Assembly: GCF_025144665.1 (NCBI RefSeq)
Contig: NZ_CP102294.1
Coordinates: 868,001-932,000 of the forward strand
Source of the DNA: Alistipes ihumii AP11
GTDB lineage: Bacteria > Bacteroidota > Bacteroidia > Bacteroidales > Rikenellaceae
Direction of reading: 5' to 3'
DNA: 64,000 nucleotides
In this document: piece by piece, positions 9,001-19,250 of the stretch
Numbering within the stretch: the stretch's first letter is position 1
Layout of the letters: each line of letters begins with the position of its first letter
Program-made: the position numbers and the translations under genes
The notes under the pieces: model-generated
The model's input: only the letters and a program-made list of their open reading frames with translations
Told to the model about the DNA's origin: nothing
Database searches by the model: none

Positions 9001-11058
9001 CTATTTTTCGATCAGCTCGATGCTGCGACGGATAAAGTTCGTCAAGTTCTCGCCCTTGAGCATACCGTTCGACAGCAAGGCCAGATCGATCACCTGTTTG
9101 ACGAGCTTGTTCTCCTTGCCGATTTCGGTCAGGCGGGCCGTCCGCTCGCCGCGCAGCTTATCCACCTTGGCCGAGGATTCCTCGCGCGATTTCTTTTCCT
9201 CGTCGGTCAGCTGGTCGGGCTTCTTGTCCTTGAGCTTCTCCTCTATGGCATTCTGCTCCGACAAGGCCGCGTCGAGCTTCTTGTTCATCGTCTTCAGACG
9301 GTCCCCGTAGCTCTTCTCGACCTCGCCGAGAATCTCGGCCACGAGCGGATGGTTGCCGTTGACCACCACATTGAAGTTATCGGGCATCTGCCCGTAGAAC
9401 TGCATGCCGCCGCCACCCATCGCCGCCATGTCTTTCATCCGACGCATGAACTCGTTCTGGGTGATGACTACCGGCGGACGGCTCTCGTCCATCGGCTCGA
9501 AAGCGACGGTGTAACGGACCTTCTCCTCGGGAGGAAGCTGAGACTCGAACACCGGACGGAGCAGGTCCTGCTGAGCCGTGCTGAGCGCCATTTTCAGATC
9601 GCTCTCCTTGTCGATCAGCCGCTCGACGACATCGGCGTCGACACGCACGAAACGCGTACCGGCATTCTTGTTCTCGAACCAGCTGATGAAATGACCGTCG
9701 AGCTGGCCGTCCATCGTCAGCACGTCGTACCCTTTGCCGCGAGCCGCCTCGACGAATGCGTTCTGCGTGACCGGATCGGTCGTATACAGGCAGACCACGT
9801 TGCCGTGACGGTCCGTCTGGTTTTCCTTGACCAGCGCATTGTACTCGGCGAGCGTGAAATACTTGCCGTCGGTATTCTTCACGAGCGTGAAGTCGGCGGC
9901 CTTCTCGGCGAACTTTTCGTCGGTGATGATGCCGTACTCGATGAAAATCTTCAGATCGTCCCACTTTTTCTCGAACTCGTCGCGGTGCTGCGTGAACAGC
10001 TCGCTCAGCCGGTCGGCTACCTTGCGGGTGATGTAGCCCGAAATCTTCTTGACGTTCGAGTCGCTCTGCAAATAGCTGCGCGACACGTTCAGCGGGATGT
10101 CGGGCGAGTCGATCACGCCGTGCAGCAGCGTCAGGAACTCGGGCACGATGCCTTCGACCGAATCGGTCACGAACACTTGGTTCGAATAGAGCTGGATCTT
10201 GTTCTTCTGTATCTCGAAGTTGTTCCGTATCTTCGGGAAATAGAGAATGCCTGTCAGATTGAACGGATAGTCGATGTTCAGGTGAATATAGAACAACGGG
10301 TCCTCGGCCATCGGATAGAGCGTGCGGTAGAACTCCATGTACTCCTCCAGCGTAATGTCCGTCGGCTTCTTGGTCCATAGCGGATCGGTGGCGTTGACGA
10401 TGTAGTCCTCGCCCGTCTCGACGTACTTGCCGTCCTTCCACTCCTCCTTCTTGCCGAACGCGATCGGCACGGGCAGGAAGCTGCAATATTTTTTCAGTAT
10501 CTCCCGGATGCGGCCCTTGTCGGCGAATTCCTTGCTCTCCTCGCTCAGGTGCAGGATCACGTCCGTACCTCGGCCTCGCTCCTCGGACGCCTCCTCCATC
10601 GCGTACTCGGGCGAGCCGTCGCACGTCCAGCGCATCGTCTTCGAGCCCTCCTTATAGGAGCGGGTGACGATCTCCACCTTGTCGGCCACCATGAAAGCCG
10701 AATAGAATCCGAGGCCGAAATGCCCGATGATCGCGTGGTTCTTATACTTCTCGAGAAACTCCTCCGCCCCCGAAAAAGCGATCTGGTTGATATACTTGTC
10801 GATCTCCTCGGCCGTCATGCCGATTCCCTCGTCCGACACGGTCAGCACGCGCTTGTCCGGATCGAGCTTCACGCGAATCGTCAGATCGCCCAGCTCGCCC
10901 TTGAACTCGCCCGTCGAGGAGAGCGTCTTGAGCTTCTGCGTCGCGTCCACCGAGTTGGAGATCAGCTCGCGCAGGAAAATCTCTTGGTCCGAATAGAGGA
11001 ATTTCTTAATGACCGGAAAGATGTTTTCGGTCGTTACGCCAATTTTGCCGTTTTGCAT
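9001..11058 (-). CDS. htpG: Molecular chaperone HtpG (Hsp90)
   Basis: 685-residue cytosolic Hsp90 ATPase that remodels client proteins. The GHKL ATP site is visible: ELISNSVDA near residues 31-39, DEGIGM near 75-80 and GHFGLGFYSAFM near 113-124. Length is slightly above the E. coli protein (624), as usual in Bacteroidetes. It is monocistronic, with a strong terminator and an unusual upstream region: a sigma-54-like -24/-12 element and a tandem CTGACA repeat (see 11099-11146), which suggests stress-induced control outside the TAnnTTTG system. Confidence 0.97.
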   Translation of the reverse strand: MQNGKIGVTTENIFPVIKKFLYSDQEIFLRELISNSVDATQKLKTLSSTGEFKGELGDLTIRVKLDPDKRVLTVSDEGIGMTAEEIDKYINQIAFSGAEEFLEKYKNHAIIGHFGLGFYSAFMVADKVEIVTRSYKEGSKTMRWTCDGSPEYAMEEASEERGRGTDVILHLSEESKEFADKGRIREILKKYCSFLPVPIAFGKKEEWKDGKYVETGEDYIVNATDPLWTKKPTDITLEEYMEFYRTLYPMAEDPLFYIHLNIDYPFNLTGILYFPKIRNNFEIQKNKIQLYSNQVFVTDSVEGIVPEFLTLLHGVIDSPDIPLNVSRSYLQSDSNVKKISGYITRKVADRLSELFTQHRDEFEKKWDDLKIFIEYGIITDEKFAEKAADFTLVKNTDGKYFTLAEYNALVKENQTDRHGNVVCLYTTDPVTQNAFVEAARGKGYDVLTMDGQLDGHFISWFENKNAGTRFVRVDADVVERLIDKESDLKMALSTAQQDLLRPVFESQLPPEEKVRYTVAFEPMDESRPPVVITQNEFMRRMKDMAAMGGGGMQFYGQMPDNFNVVVNGNHPLVAEILGEVEKSYGDRLKTMNKKLDAALSEQNAIEEKLKDKKPDQLTDEEKKSREESSAKVDKLRGERTARLTEIGKENKLVKQVIDLALLSNGMLKGENLTNFIRRSIELIEK

Positions 11059-11098
11059 GACTGTATGTGCTTTTACGAATTAATTTTCAACATGACTT

Positions 11099-11146
11099 TG
11101 CCAGAACAATTAATGTGCCACTGCACCGGAAGCTGACAAACTGACA
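11099..11146 (-). promoter_or_regulatory. Sigma-54-like promoter with tandem upstream repeat, htpG
   Basis: On the minus strand the bases 11120-11105 read TGGCACATTAATTGTT: GG, 10 nt, then GT, matching the -24/-12 spacing of sigma-54 promoters (TGGCAC-N5-TTGC), with TTGT at -12. About 12 nt further upstream, TGTCAG occurs twice, 8 nt apart (plus-strand CTGACA at 11133-11138 and 11141-11146), a plausible activator site. The element ends about 45 nt from the start codon. No TAnnTTTG box is seen here. Confidence 0.5.
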
Positions 11147-11444
11147 TACAAAGGCTTTCAGCCGACTGACACGGCCGGCGGCGGAAAGCGGCGCGCTCTC
11201 CCCGCCGCCGAAACCTCATCCGCAACGGAAGGAACGCTATCCCGCGTCCCGACAGGATGCAATTTCCGAGTTTTCAGCAAGATATTTTTTTATTTCGACT
11301 TTTTTCCATATTTTTAAAGTGCGTATGCTTCCTTTCGTATCGGAGAAGGGAAGCGATCTCCGGCCTCCGGAACGAGAAAGCCGGCCCGTTCAGCACGAAA
11401 CAACATCCTACTATAAAATTATAACCGTAAATCACCCAGCAATC
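11147..11444. other. Intergenic region upstream of a hypothetical gene
   Basis: About 300 bases; GC-rich next to htpG and AT-rich from 11280. The stretch TTTTTTTATTTCGAC at 11284-11298 is AT-rich but contains no clear TAnnTTTG box. Confidence 0.4.
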
Positions 11445-11975
11445 ATGAGTACTGCAAAAAAAGCTTCCGCCGTCTCCTCGAAAAAACAGGCGGTAGCCGA
11501 CGACAATCTGAAAAAATTCTATCTCGAGCTGGCCCACCGGCTTTGCTCGCCTCCCGAGAATCCCGAAAGCGAGAACGCATGGCTGTGGAAGCTCCATACG
11601 ACGAGCCAGAGAATGAGCAGGTTGTTCACGACGCTCAACGAACACGCGGCATTCGATCAGGTAACCACGATACACCGGGCCTGCGGCTATTTTCTGATGA
11701 AAAACGACGTGCCGCAGAAAGAGCGCCGTCAGGTCATCGAGGTGCTCGCCTCGTGGTCGGCTCTGTTCGTCGGGATGATGCAAGCGCGTCAGTACATCGT
11801 CCCGATGCAGGAGGAACTGATCCGCCGCATCCGCGAAATCAGGAGGCTGGCCTCGCCCGCCGGAGAAAACGCCTCTGCCGGAGAGTCTGTCGAGGCAGGG
11901 GCAGGGGCCGAAGCCGACCCCGCTTCCGATCCCGGCAAGCAACCGACCGGCAAGAAAGACTCCGGCAAGGAGTGA
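11445..11975 (+). CDS. Hypothetical cytoplasmic protein
   Basis: 176 residues, no signal peptide or membrane segment. Residues 1-20 are Lys/Ala/Ser-rich; 22-135 appear alpha-helical with many Leu, Arg and Glu, and the tail (about 137-176) is low-complexity Ala/Glu/Gly ending in Lys. I do not recognise a domain. The start at 11445 is chosen because the frame upstream of it is Arg/Pro-rich and the preceding sequence is AT-rich. Confidence 0.6.
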   Translation: MSTAKKASAVSSKKQAVADDNLKKFYLELAHRLCSPPENPESENAWLWKLHTTSQRMSRLFTTLNEHAAFDQVTTIHRACGYFLMKNDVPQKERRQVIEVLASWSALFVGMMQARQYIVPMQEELIRRIREIRRLASPAGENASAGESVEAGAGAEADPASDPGKQPTGKKDSGKE

Positions 11976-12169
11976 TCCCTGCCGGAGCGTCGGCAGGCTT
12001 TCGCACGCCGGGACGGGACGAAAAACCGCTCAGGCAGGAGGGTCGTGCCGGCATGCGCTTCCACGCGGAAAAGGCGAGCTCGCCGGAGAATCCTCCGTAA
12101 GCATGCAAAGACCGGCTTCGAGTATCGAACTCGGCAAAAATGGCTATCTTCGCGGAAAACGGAGCGAAC

Positions 12170-12634
12170 ATGGAAATCGACCTGACGATCGAACAGACCG
12201 GCCCGCATGAAGCGATCCCTTACGAGTTGCTGTACGAGGCCGACCCCTCGCGCGAAGCCGTCGCCGACTACATCGCACGGGGTTCATGCTACATAGCCCG
12301 GATCGAAGGCCGTACCGTCGGAGTATCGGTTCTGCTGCGAACCCGTCCTTTCACCATGGAACTGGTCAATCTCTGCGTCGCGGAACCGTACCGGAGGCAA
12401 GGCATCGCCACCCGGCTGATCGCCCATGCCGCAGAAAGGGCGCGCGCGGCGGAGTGCCGTATACTCGAAGTGGGAACAGGCAACGCAGGGATCGGCCAAC
12501 TGGCGCTTTACCAGCGTTGCGGCTTTTCGATCGAGTCGATCGAAAAGGACTATTTCGTCAGGCATTACCCGGAGCCGATCTACGAAAACGGAATCGAGTG
12601 CCGGGACATGGTTCGGCTCAGAATGGAACTATAA
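12170..12634 (+). CDS. GNAT-family N-acetyltransferase
   Basis: 154 residues with the acetyl-CoA binding signature CVAEPYRRQGIATRL (about residues 66-80, R/QxxGxA/G) and the late-strand YQRCGF motif. It should transfer an acetyl group from acetyl-CoA to an amine; the acceptor is unknown. The start at 12170 rather than 12140 is preferred because TATCTTCG, a near match to the -7 box, occupies 12145-12152 and would overlap the longer N-terminus. Confidence 0.82.
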   Translation: MEIDLTIEQTGPHEAIPYELLYEADPSREAVADYIARGSCYIARIEGRTVGVSVLLRTRPFTMELVNLCVAEPYRRQGIATRLIAHAAERARAAECRILEVGTGNAGIGQLALYQRCGFSIESIEKDYFVRHYPEPIYENGIECRDMVRLRMEL

Positions 12635-12873
12635 CCGCCGACAGCCCGACTCGACCGGCCGGCGGCATGCGAACGGAGGAACCGGCATACGAGGCCGCTC
12701 GGGCCGGTATGCGGTAGAAACGGCATCCGACGGATAAAAGAGGAAGCCGCTTCCGACCATCGCGGCGTCGACCGGACCTCCGGGGGTCTGCCGCATAAAC
12801 AAGGACGGAAAGGACCGGCCGTAGCTCCGCTTCCCATCCTGCTTTACGGTAGGTATTGCACGGAAAGTTTCCG

Positions 12874-13278
12874 CTAAAAATAGGGCTTCAACCGCTCCAG
12901 AAACGAGCCGGGAGCCCGGCAGGCCCGTTTCGTCGCGGCATTCATGAACGCCAGCGTCACCGAGCCCGTATTGATCCGTTCCCCGTTCTCGCGGAAAACC
13001 TCGTAATCGAAGCGCATCTTCACTTTCGGCATCTCGGTCAACGTCACCCGGACCGTCAGCAGATCGTCGTCGAAAGCCGGCGACACGTAGCGGCTCTGCA
13101 CATCGATCACGGGCAGCATGATTCCCTGCGCCTCCAGCTCGGGATAGGTCATACCCAACTCGCGGAGCATCTCGGTACGGGCCGTCTCGTAATAGCGCAC
13201 ATAGTTGGAATGATGGACGAAACCCATACAGTCGGTTTCGTAATAGCGCACGCGGATCGGAATGTCTCGGGTAATCAT
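12874..13278 (-). CDS. Acyl-CoA thioesterase (YbgC/4-hydroxybenzoyl-CoA type hotdog fold)
   Basis: 134 residues, a typical single hotdog domain. The catalytic motif ETDCMGFVHHSNY places the active-site Asp at residue 16, in the YbgC/4HBT subfamily. Probably a cytoplasmic homotetrameric thioesterase acting on acyl-CoA or acyl-ACP. It follows guaB on the same strand but is separated by 380 bases and a terminator, so it is transcribed independently. Confidence 0.85.
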   Translation of the reverse strand: MITRDIPIRVRYYETDCMGFVHHSNYVRYYETARTEMLRELGMTYPELEAQGIMLPVIDVQSRYVSPAFDDDLLTVRVTLTEMPKVKMRFDYEVFRENGERINTGSVTLAFMNAATKRACRAPGSFLERLKPYF

Positions 13279-13289
13279 CGTTTATAAGC

Positions 13290-13318
13290 AAAAAGGGAGC
13301 CGCCTGTCGACGACTCCC
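13290..13318 (-). terminator. Rho-independent terminator before the thioesterase gene
   Basis: GGGAGTCG...CGGCTCCC stem on the minus strand followed by TTTTTGC. It ends 12 nt before the thioesterase start codon, so it would stop read-through from guaB, or act as an attenuator for the thioesterase gene. Confidence 0.55.
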
Positions 13319-13658
13319 GGTTATCCATATCGGTTATCGTTTTTCATAACCAAAAATTCGACCGGCCGGACATAGACCGCTGCCGGATGGACAGCATCCA
13401 TACCGGTCATAACCAGCCGCTTCTCCTTGCATCCGGAACGACTGTCCCGTGAACGCTGCGCGCTCCAGTCGAACAGAATCGGTCCGCAAATCCCTCGTCG
13501 CGGCCTGTCTCGGTCCCGGGAAGCCGGTCTGCCAGGAAGTCGCGCCCGTCGACCGAAACGGCAACGGCCCGGTCCTCTGCCGCGCCGGCAACCGCAGGCA
13601 ATCCGGCGACCGGCCGCCATGCGTTCCCTCCAATCCCGGGTCGCGGACCGCGTTCCGG
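13319..13658 (-). other. guaB 3' region without a gene
   Basis: About 340 GC-rich bases between guaB and the terminator at 13290. All frames are Arg/Gly-rich and lack domains; no repeat copy seen. Confidence 0.5.
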
Positions 13659-15143
<1,485 letters not shown>

Positions 15144-15155
15144 TTAAAATTTGGG

Positions 15156-15185
15156 CAAAATTAACAAAATTCCGACGAATTACAA
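15156..15185 (-). promoter_or_regulatory. guaB promoter
   Basis: Minus-strand TTG (15185-15183), 19 nt, then TAATTTTG (15163-15156): an exact match to TTG-N19-TAnnTTTG. About 25 nt from the start codon at 15131. Confidence 0.75.
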
Positions 15186-15336
15186 CGCCCGTCCTGTCAT
15201 TTTACCGAGATTTCAACATCCGTTCTCGAAAACCGGCCGATCCGCAACGCACCATGCCCGTTATCCGGCCCGGCTTGCGAACCGCCGCCCGAACGGAGCG
15301 GAGCTTCCTCGGCCGTCTTGTCGCCGCGTCACGCGG

Positions 15337-16110
15337 TCACAGGAACGTCACGACCGCGTTTCCCGGGACGAGGCATTCCTCGCCGCCGTGCAAGCGAAGA
15401 GCGCGGCCGGGTCCGATCGTAAGCCGGGCATCCGCTCCCTCATCGGAAAAATCCCGGCCCACCCGCACGGCGTATTCCCCCGCCGGAGGCAACAGCTTGC
15501 CGGATTCCACGCCGAGTACCGTCCCGTCGGCGGCAAGGCGGCCGCTCAGAAAATAGGGCGCGCCCAGACAGCGGGCCGCGTCGCGGAGGTTGCCTCCTGC
15601 CACCAGCCCCCGGATCACCGTCGAGCTGACCTTGTGCGCATCCACATCCTGCCGAGGCATCATCCGCACATCGAAGCCCGAGCGTCGGCCGAGTTCCGAC
15701 AGCGAGTCGAAATCGCCCCGTTTGTCGCGTCCCAGATGATGATTGTACCCTACCAGCAGCGTATCGACGTGCAAGCGCCCCACCAAATCGCGCTCCACGA
15801 ACTCCTCCGTCGAGAGACGGCTGAATTCGGGCGTAAAATCGACGACGACCGCATGGTCGATCCCCGTACCGGCGAGCAGCGCCAGCTTCTCGGGCAACGT
15901 ATTGAGCAGCATGACGGGCGCGCTTCCCACCACCGAACGCGGATGCGGATCGAACGTCACCACGACGCTCTCCCCTCCCCGCTCGCGCGCGATGTCCGCG
16001 ATCCGGCCCAGAATGGCCCGATGCCCCGCATGCACCCCGTCGTAGGAACCGATCGTAGCGGCGGGACGGCGAATCGGGGGCAGGCTGTCGAAATTGCGGT
16101 GAATCAGCAT
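15337..16110 (-). CDS. ribF: FAD synthetase (FMN adenylyltransferase) domain protein, RibF-like with shortened C-terminus
   Basis: 257 residues; RibF is normally about 310 and bifunctional. The adenylyltransferase half is complete: GSYDGVHAGH (21-30), FDPHP (53-57), GYNHHLGRDKRGD (121-133) and SSTVIRG (162-168). The riboflavin kinase half should start near residue 180 and carry the GRxLGxPTAN motif; only about 87 residues follow, and the corresponding stretch (GRLAADGTVLGVESGK) lacks PTAN. I infer FMN-to-FAD activity is kept and riboflavin kinase activity is doubtful. It sits 9 nt downstream of rex and is probably co-transcribed. Confidence 0.85.
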   Translation of the reverse strand: MLIHRNFDSLPPIRRPAATIGSYDGVHAGHRAILGRIADIARERGGESVVVTFDPHPRSVVGSAPVMLLNTLPEKLALLAGTGIDHAVVVDFTPEFSRLSTEEFVERDLVGRLHVDTLLVGYNHHLGRDKRGDFDSLSELGRRSGFDVRMMPRQDVDAHKVSSTVIRGLVAGGNLRDAARCLGAPYFLSGRLAADGTVLGVESGKLLPPAGEYAVRVGRDFSDEGADARLTIGPGRALRLHGGEECLVPGNAVVTFL

Positions 16111-16119
16111 GGTCTCTGG

Positions 16120-16767
16120 CTATTCGGACGACGAATCGGAATTTTCCTCGGCCTCCTTGACGAAATAGGCCACTTTTTCGAGCAACGTCGTGATGTCGTA
16201 GTTCTCGACGAAAATCCCGCGAGGGAAGTTCAGCGGCATCGACGTGAAGTTCAGTACGCCCTTGATCCCTGCATTGATGATCGGTACGACGAGTTGCGAG
16301 GCGATCGACGTAGGCGACGACAGGATCACGATCTTGATGTCGTGCTTCTGCACCAGCTCTTCGAAATCGGCCATCGGATAGCACGGAATCCCGTCGATGC
16401 GATGTCCGGCTTTCTGAGGATCGACGTCGAACGACGCGACGATGCGCAGCTTCGAGCGACGTCCGTTGAAATATTTGGTCAGCGCCTGTCCCAGGTTTCC
16501 CATCCCGATTACGCCGACGTTCACGACGTTTTTCCCGTCGAGAATCGAACTGATGAACTCGATCAGCACCTCGACGTCGTATCCTTTTTTCGTGTCGCTC
16601 TGAAAACCGATCAGCATCAAATCGCGCCGCACCTGCACGGCCGTAATGCCGTGTATGCCGGCCAGCACATGCGAGAATATATGTTGGATGCCTTGGGCGT
16701 GGCACTCGAGCAGCGTACGGCGGTACTCGCTCAGGCGTTCGATCGTTTTTTCCGGTATCGCGTTCAT
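16120..16767 (-). CDS. rex: Redox-sensing transcriptional repressor Rex
   Basis: 215 residues. N-terminal winged helix (about 1-80, with VQVRRDLM recognition region) and a Rossmann domain with GMGNLG at 88-93 that senses the NADH/NAD+ ratio; the C-terminal helix is swapped in the dimer. Rex represses fermentation and respiration genes when NADH is low. Its coupling to an FAD synthetase gene 9 nt downstream links redox sensing with flavin cofactor supply. The acidic Ser/Glu tail (EEENSDSSSE-like) is variable in the family. Confidence 0.95.
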   Translation of the reverse strand: MNAIPEKTIERLSEYRRTLLECHAQGIQHIFSHVLAGIHGITAVQVRRDLMLIGFQSDTKKGYDVEVLIEFISSILDGKNVVNVGVIGMGNLGQALTKYFNGRRSKLRIVASFDVDPQKAGHRIDGIPCYPMADFEELVQKHDIKIVILSSPTSIASQLVVPIINAGIKGVLNFTSMPLNFPRGIFVENYDITTLLEKVAYFVKEAEENSDSSSE

Positions 16768-16793
16768 GGCGCACTTCTGTGGTATGGGTCATG

Positions 16794-16824
16794 CAAAGAT
16801 AGCCAATTCGCCGCGGACACGCAA
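16794..16824 (-). promoter_or_regulatory. rex-ribF promoter
   Basis: Minus-strand TTG (16824-16822), 20 nt, TATCTTTG (16801-16794); 26 nt from the rex ATG. It lies back to back with the promoter of the HAD gene. Confidence 0.65.
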
Positions 16825-16852
16825 CCATCCTGCGGCAGGGCGGCCGGAACGA

Positions 16853-16884
16853 TTGTCCGAAATCGCCGAAAACGGCTATCTTTG
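16853..16884 (+). promoter_or_regulatory. HAD phosphatase gene promoter
   Basis: TTG at 16853-16855, 21 nt, TATCTTTG at 16877-16884; 22 nt before the ATG at 16907. Confidence 0.65.
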
Positions 16885-16906
16885 CGGCGAAAAAACAGGA
16901 AAAGCC

Positions 16907-17557
16907 ATGATAAAGGGAGTTATCTTCGACATGGACGGCGTGCTCGTCGACAATCGGGACGCGCACATCGAAGCGTTCGAAATCATTTGCCGGAAGTACG
17001 GCGTTCCGTTCGACCGGGAGAAATTCATGCCGTCGTTCGGCATGACCAACGACCTGATCCTCGAACGGCTGATGCCCGAGGTGATCCGCCGGACCGACTG
17101 GCGGCAGATCGCCCGCGAGAAGGAGGAGACCTACCGCGAGATCTTCGAGAGGACGATCGCCCCGACCCGAGGACTGGTGGATTTTCTCCGCGCCCTGAAG
17201 GCGGACGGCTTTCTGGTCGGTCTCGGCTCGTCGGGCAACACTCCGAACGTCAACTTCGTGCTCGAGCGCTGCGGTATCGCAAAGTATTTCGACGCGATCG
17301 CCAACGGCGACATGATCAGCCGGGGCAAGCCCGACCCGGAGGTGTACCTGCTCGCCGCTCGCAAGCTGGGTCTCGCTCCGGCCGAGTGCATCGTGGCCGA
17401 GGACGCCCCGGTCGGCATCGAGGCGGCCCGCAGGGCCGGCATGTCCGTGATCGGCGTCGCCACGACGTTCCGCCGCGAGGATCTGTCGGACTACGACCTG
17501 CTGATCGACGATTTCACCCAAATCGGCCCGCAGCAAATCCGCGCGCTGAAAGCGTAG
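16907..17557 (+). CDS. HAD-superfamily hydrolase, beta-phosphoglucomutase-like
   Basis: 216 residues. Motif I DMDGVLVD (nucleophile Asp8, acid/base Asp10), motif II GLGSSGN, motif III Lys in RGKPDPEVYLLAA, motif IV AEDAPVGIEAA. The helical cap between motif I and II (C1 type) and the overall length match phosphatases or beta-phosphoglucomutases of subfamily IA. It probably dephosphorylates or isomerises a small sugar phosphate in the cytoplasm; substrate not readable. The start at 16907 follows its promoter at a proper distance; the longer frame from 16646 runs through rex antisense. Confidence 0.88.
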   Translation: MIKGVIFDMDGVLVDNRDAHIEAFEIICRKYGVPFDREKFMPSFGMTNDLILERLMPEVIRRTDWRQIAREKEETYREIFERTIAPTRGLVDFLRALKADGFLVGLGSSGNTPNVNFVLERCGIAKYFDAIANGDMISRGKPDPEVYLLAARKLGLAPAECIVAEDAPVGIEAARRAGMSVIGVATTFRREDLSDYDLLIDDFTQIGPQQIRALKA

Positions 17558-17673
17558 TCCCTCGGTCGCCCGGGGAACGGTCTCGAGCCGTCGCCCTCAC
17601 CTACAACAGCCGTTTTCAGCTCCGTTTACAGGGGCGGGAGTGTGGACGACGTGCGTATTCCGTGGCCCCCGAC

Positions 17674-18441
17674 TCATGCGGCCGGCGCGTCGTCGTCCTG
17701 CTTTTTCTGCCTGTGAGGCTGGAAACGGGCCGTGATGTAAGCCGTAAAAATCGGGAAAAGCATCATGCCCGCCGCAGCGAGCACGACGCAGAGTACCTCG
17801 CCCGTCGCGGTTTTGGGCACGATGTTCGACCCGACGGTCGTCACGTTCATGAACGCCCACCAAAGGGCCTTCCCATAGGATGTGACCATGGGATTGATCG
17901 TATGCTCGAGCGAGTAGAATACCAGGCTGGCGAAATAACTCAGCGCGAAAATCATCAGCACGTAAGAAATCAGCAGGCTGGTCACCCGGTTCCGGGCGAT
18001 CCACCCGACCATGATGGCCAGTCCGTACCCGCCCCGCACCAGCGGCATCAGACGGATCAGATAATACGCCTCGGCCGAGAGGCTCAGATGAAACGCGTCG
18101 ACGATATTCAAATAAGGTATCGACACGAGCAGAAAAATCAGGTTGCCGAAAAAAAACCTCCACTTGCGGCGGCTCAGGAAAAAACGGTAGAAGAAATCGA
18201 CCAGAAACACGATGCAGACCCAAAACTGCACGCGCATGTAAAGCCGGTAATAGCTCTCGGCCGCACCGTGAAACACCTCGAGCGAAAGGCTGACGATCAC
18301 GACGATGCTGCCTAAGAGCACCAGCACGTTCAGAATACTCTTTATGTCCCGTCGCAGCCCGTGCCGGCGCGGGTCGTCCGCCGGGACGGACGAAACGGAG
18401 GCCGGGGAAGAAGAGTGAGGAAGCGAAGCCGAATCGTTCAT
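17674..18441 (-). CDS. Ion channel of the voltage-gated potassium channel superfamily
   Basis: 255 residues. Six hydrophobic segments can be seen (about 36-55, 71-90, 99-118, 140-150 region, 155-178 and 213-235), with an Arg-rich piece between segments 3 and 5 (RLMPLVRGGYG). A pore loop before the last segment has TTVGS (201-205) in place of the TVGYG potassium filter. Likely an inner-membrane cation channel; with the altered filter, K+ selectivity is uncertain. The start at 18441 gives the N-terminal soluble tail; a longer start at 18501 is possible. Confidence 0.8.
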   Translation of the reverse strand: MNDSASLPHSSSPASVSSVPADDPRRHGLRRDIKSILNVLVLLGSIVVIVSLSLEVFHGAAESYYRLYMRVQFWVCIVFLVDFFYRFFLSRRKWRFFFGNLIFLLVSIPYLNIVDAFHLSLSAEAYYLIRLMPLVRGGYGLAIMVGWIARNRVTSLLISYVLMIFALSYFASLVFYSLEHTINPMVTSYGKALWWAFMNVTTVGSNIVPKTATGEVLCVVLAAAGMMLFPIFTAYITARFQPHRQKKQDDDAPAA

Positions 18442-19250
18442 AAGCCGGATTTTGAGTGACGCGGTGAAGCGAGCAAAAAAAGTGCCCGTTTCGCATCGCA
18501 CGCTTCGCTTTTCGCCCTGTCCGGCCCGATCCGGCAGCCCGAACCGACGGAGAAAGGAGACCCGCCCCGGCAGAGCCGGATTCCGTTCCGAGCCGTACTC
18601 CGGACAGCCCGCCGGAACAATTTTTTCCGGGAGGCAATTATATATCTCGATGTATCAAGCGCATTCGCAACCGGAATCTTCATATCCGCGGTTCGCGGCT
18701 TGCAACCTCAGGCCGCGTGTCCGATCGGCCCCCTACCGTAAATCCCCTACGCCGGAGAGAACTTCATGCGGAAAAACCGGAAGCATCGAAAATCGAGGAC
18801 CGGGACGTAAAACATATGCACCGAGGCACGGAAATCGGCGCAAACGATCTCTATGAAACAAGGGGATAAAAAGAAAACATAAAAGTCCAAAACAAGGAAA
18901 GACGGAGCGACACTACCAGCATACCCCAAACCCTCCCCCGCGAGCGAGCAACGATGCGTAATCCGACCGCCGGCGGACGTTTCCCGGCAGGGTGTCGTCG
19001 GGTTCCGGCAGATCGCGCTCCGACCGAGAGCATACCGTCTTCTATCGCGCCGGTATCGTCGGCAGACGGGCTGTTCCGGCTCTTCGGAGAGAAATTACAG
19101 ACAAAAACGCCGCGACAAGCGATCCGACAATAGAACGGCCGACCGTGTCACGCCATGCCAAACGATCCGGCACCCTGAGCAAGACCGGATCGAATGCGCA
19201 GACGCGGAGCGGAAAGACTCCGCCCGTTTCCGCCCCATGTCGCCGAGCGG
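18442..19250. other. Long intergenic region containing repeat copy R2
   Basis: About 800 bases between the channel start and the TonB receptor end (both minus strand). It holds the R2 repeat at 18648-18800; the rest shows only GC-rich phantom frames, apart from an AT-rich stretch at 18840-18905. Confidence 0.5.
18648..18800 (+). repeat. Dispersed intergenic repeat, copy R2
   Basis: Shares the block GCGGCTTGCAxCC...AGGCCGCG, CCCCTACC, GCCGGAG, AACTTC and AAAACCGGAAGC with copy R3 at 26.97 kb. Its ATG at 18650 opens a frame of 48 residues up to TGSIEN, aligned codon for codon (one-codon difference) with R3. Confidence 0.65.
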
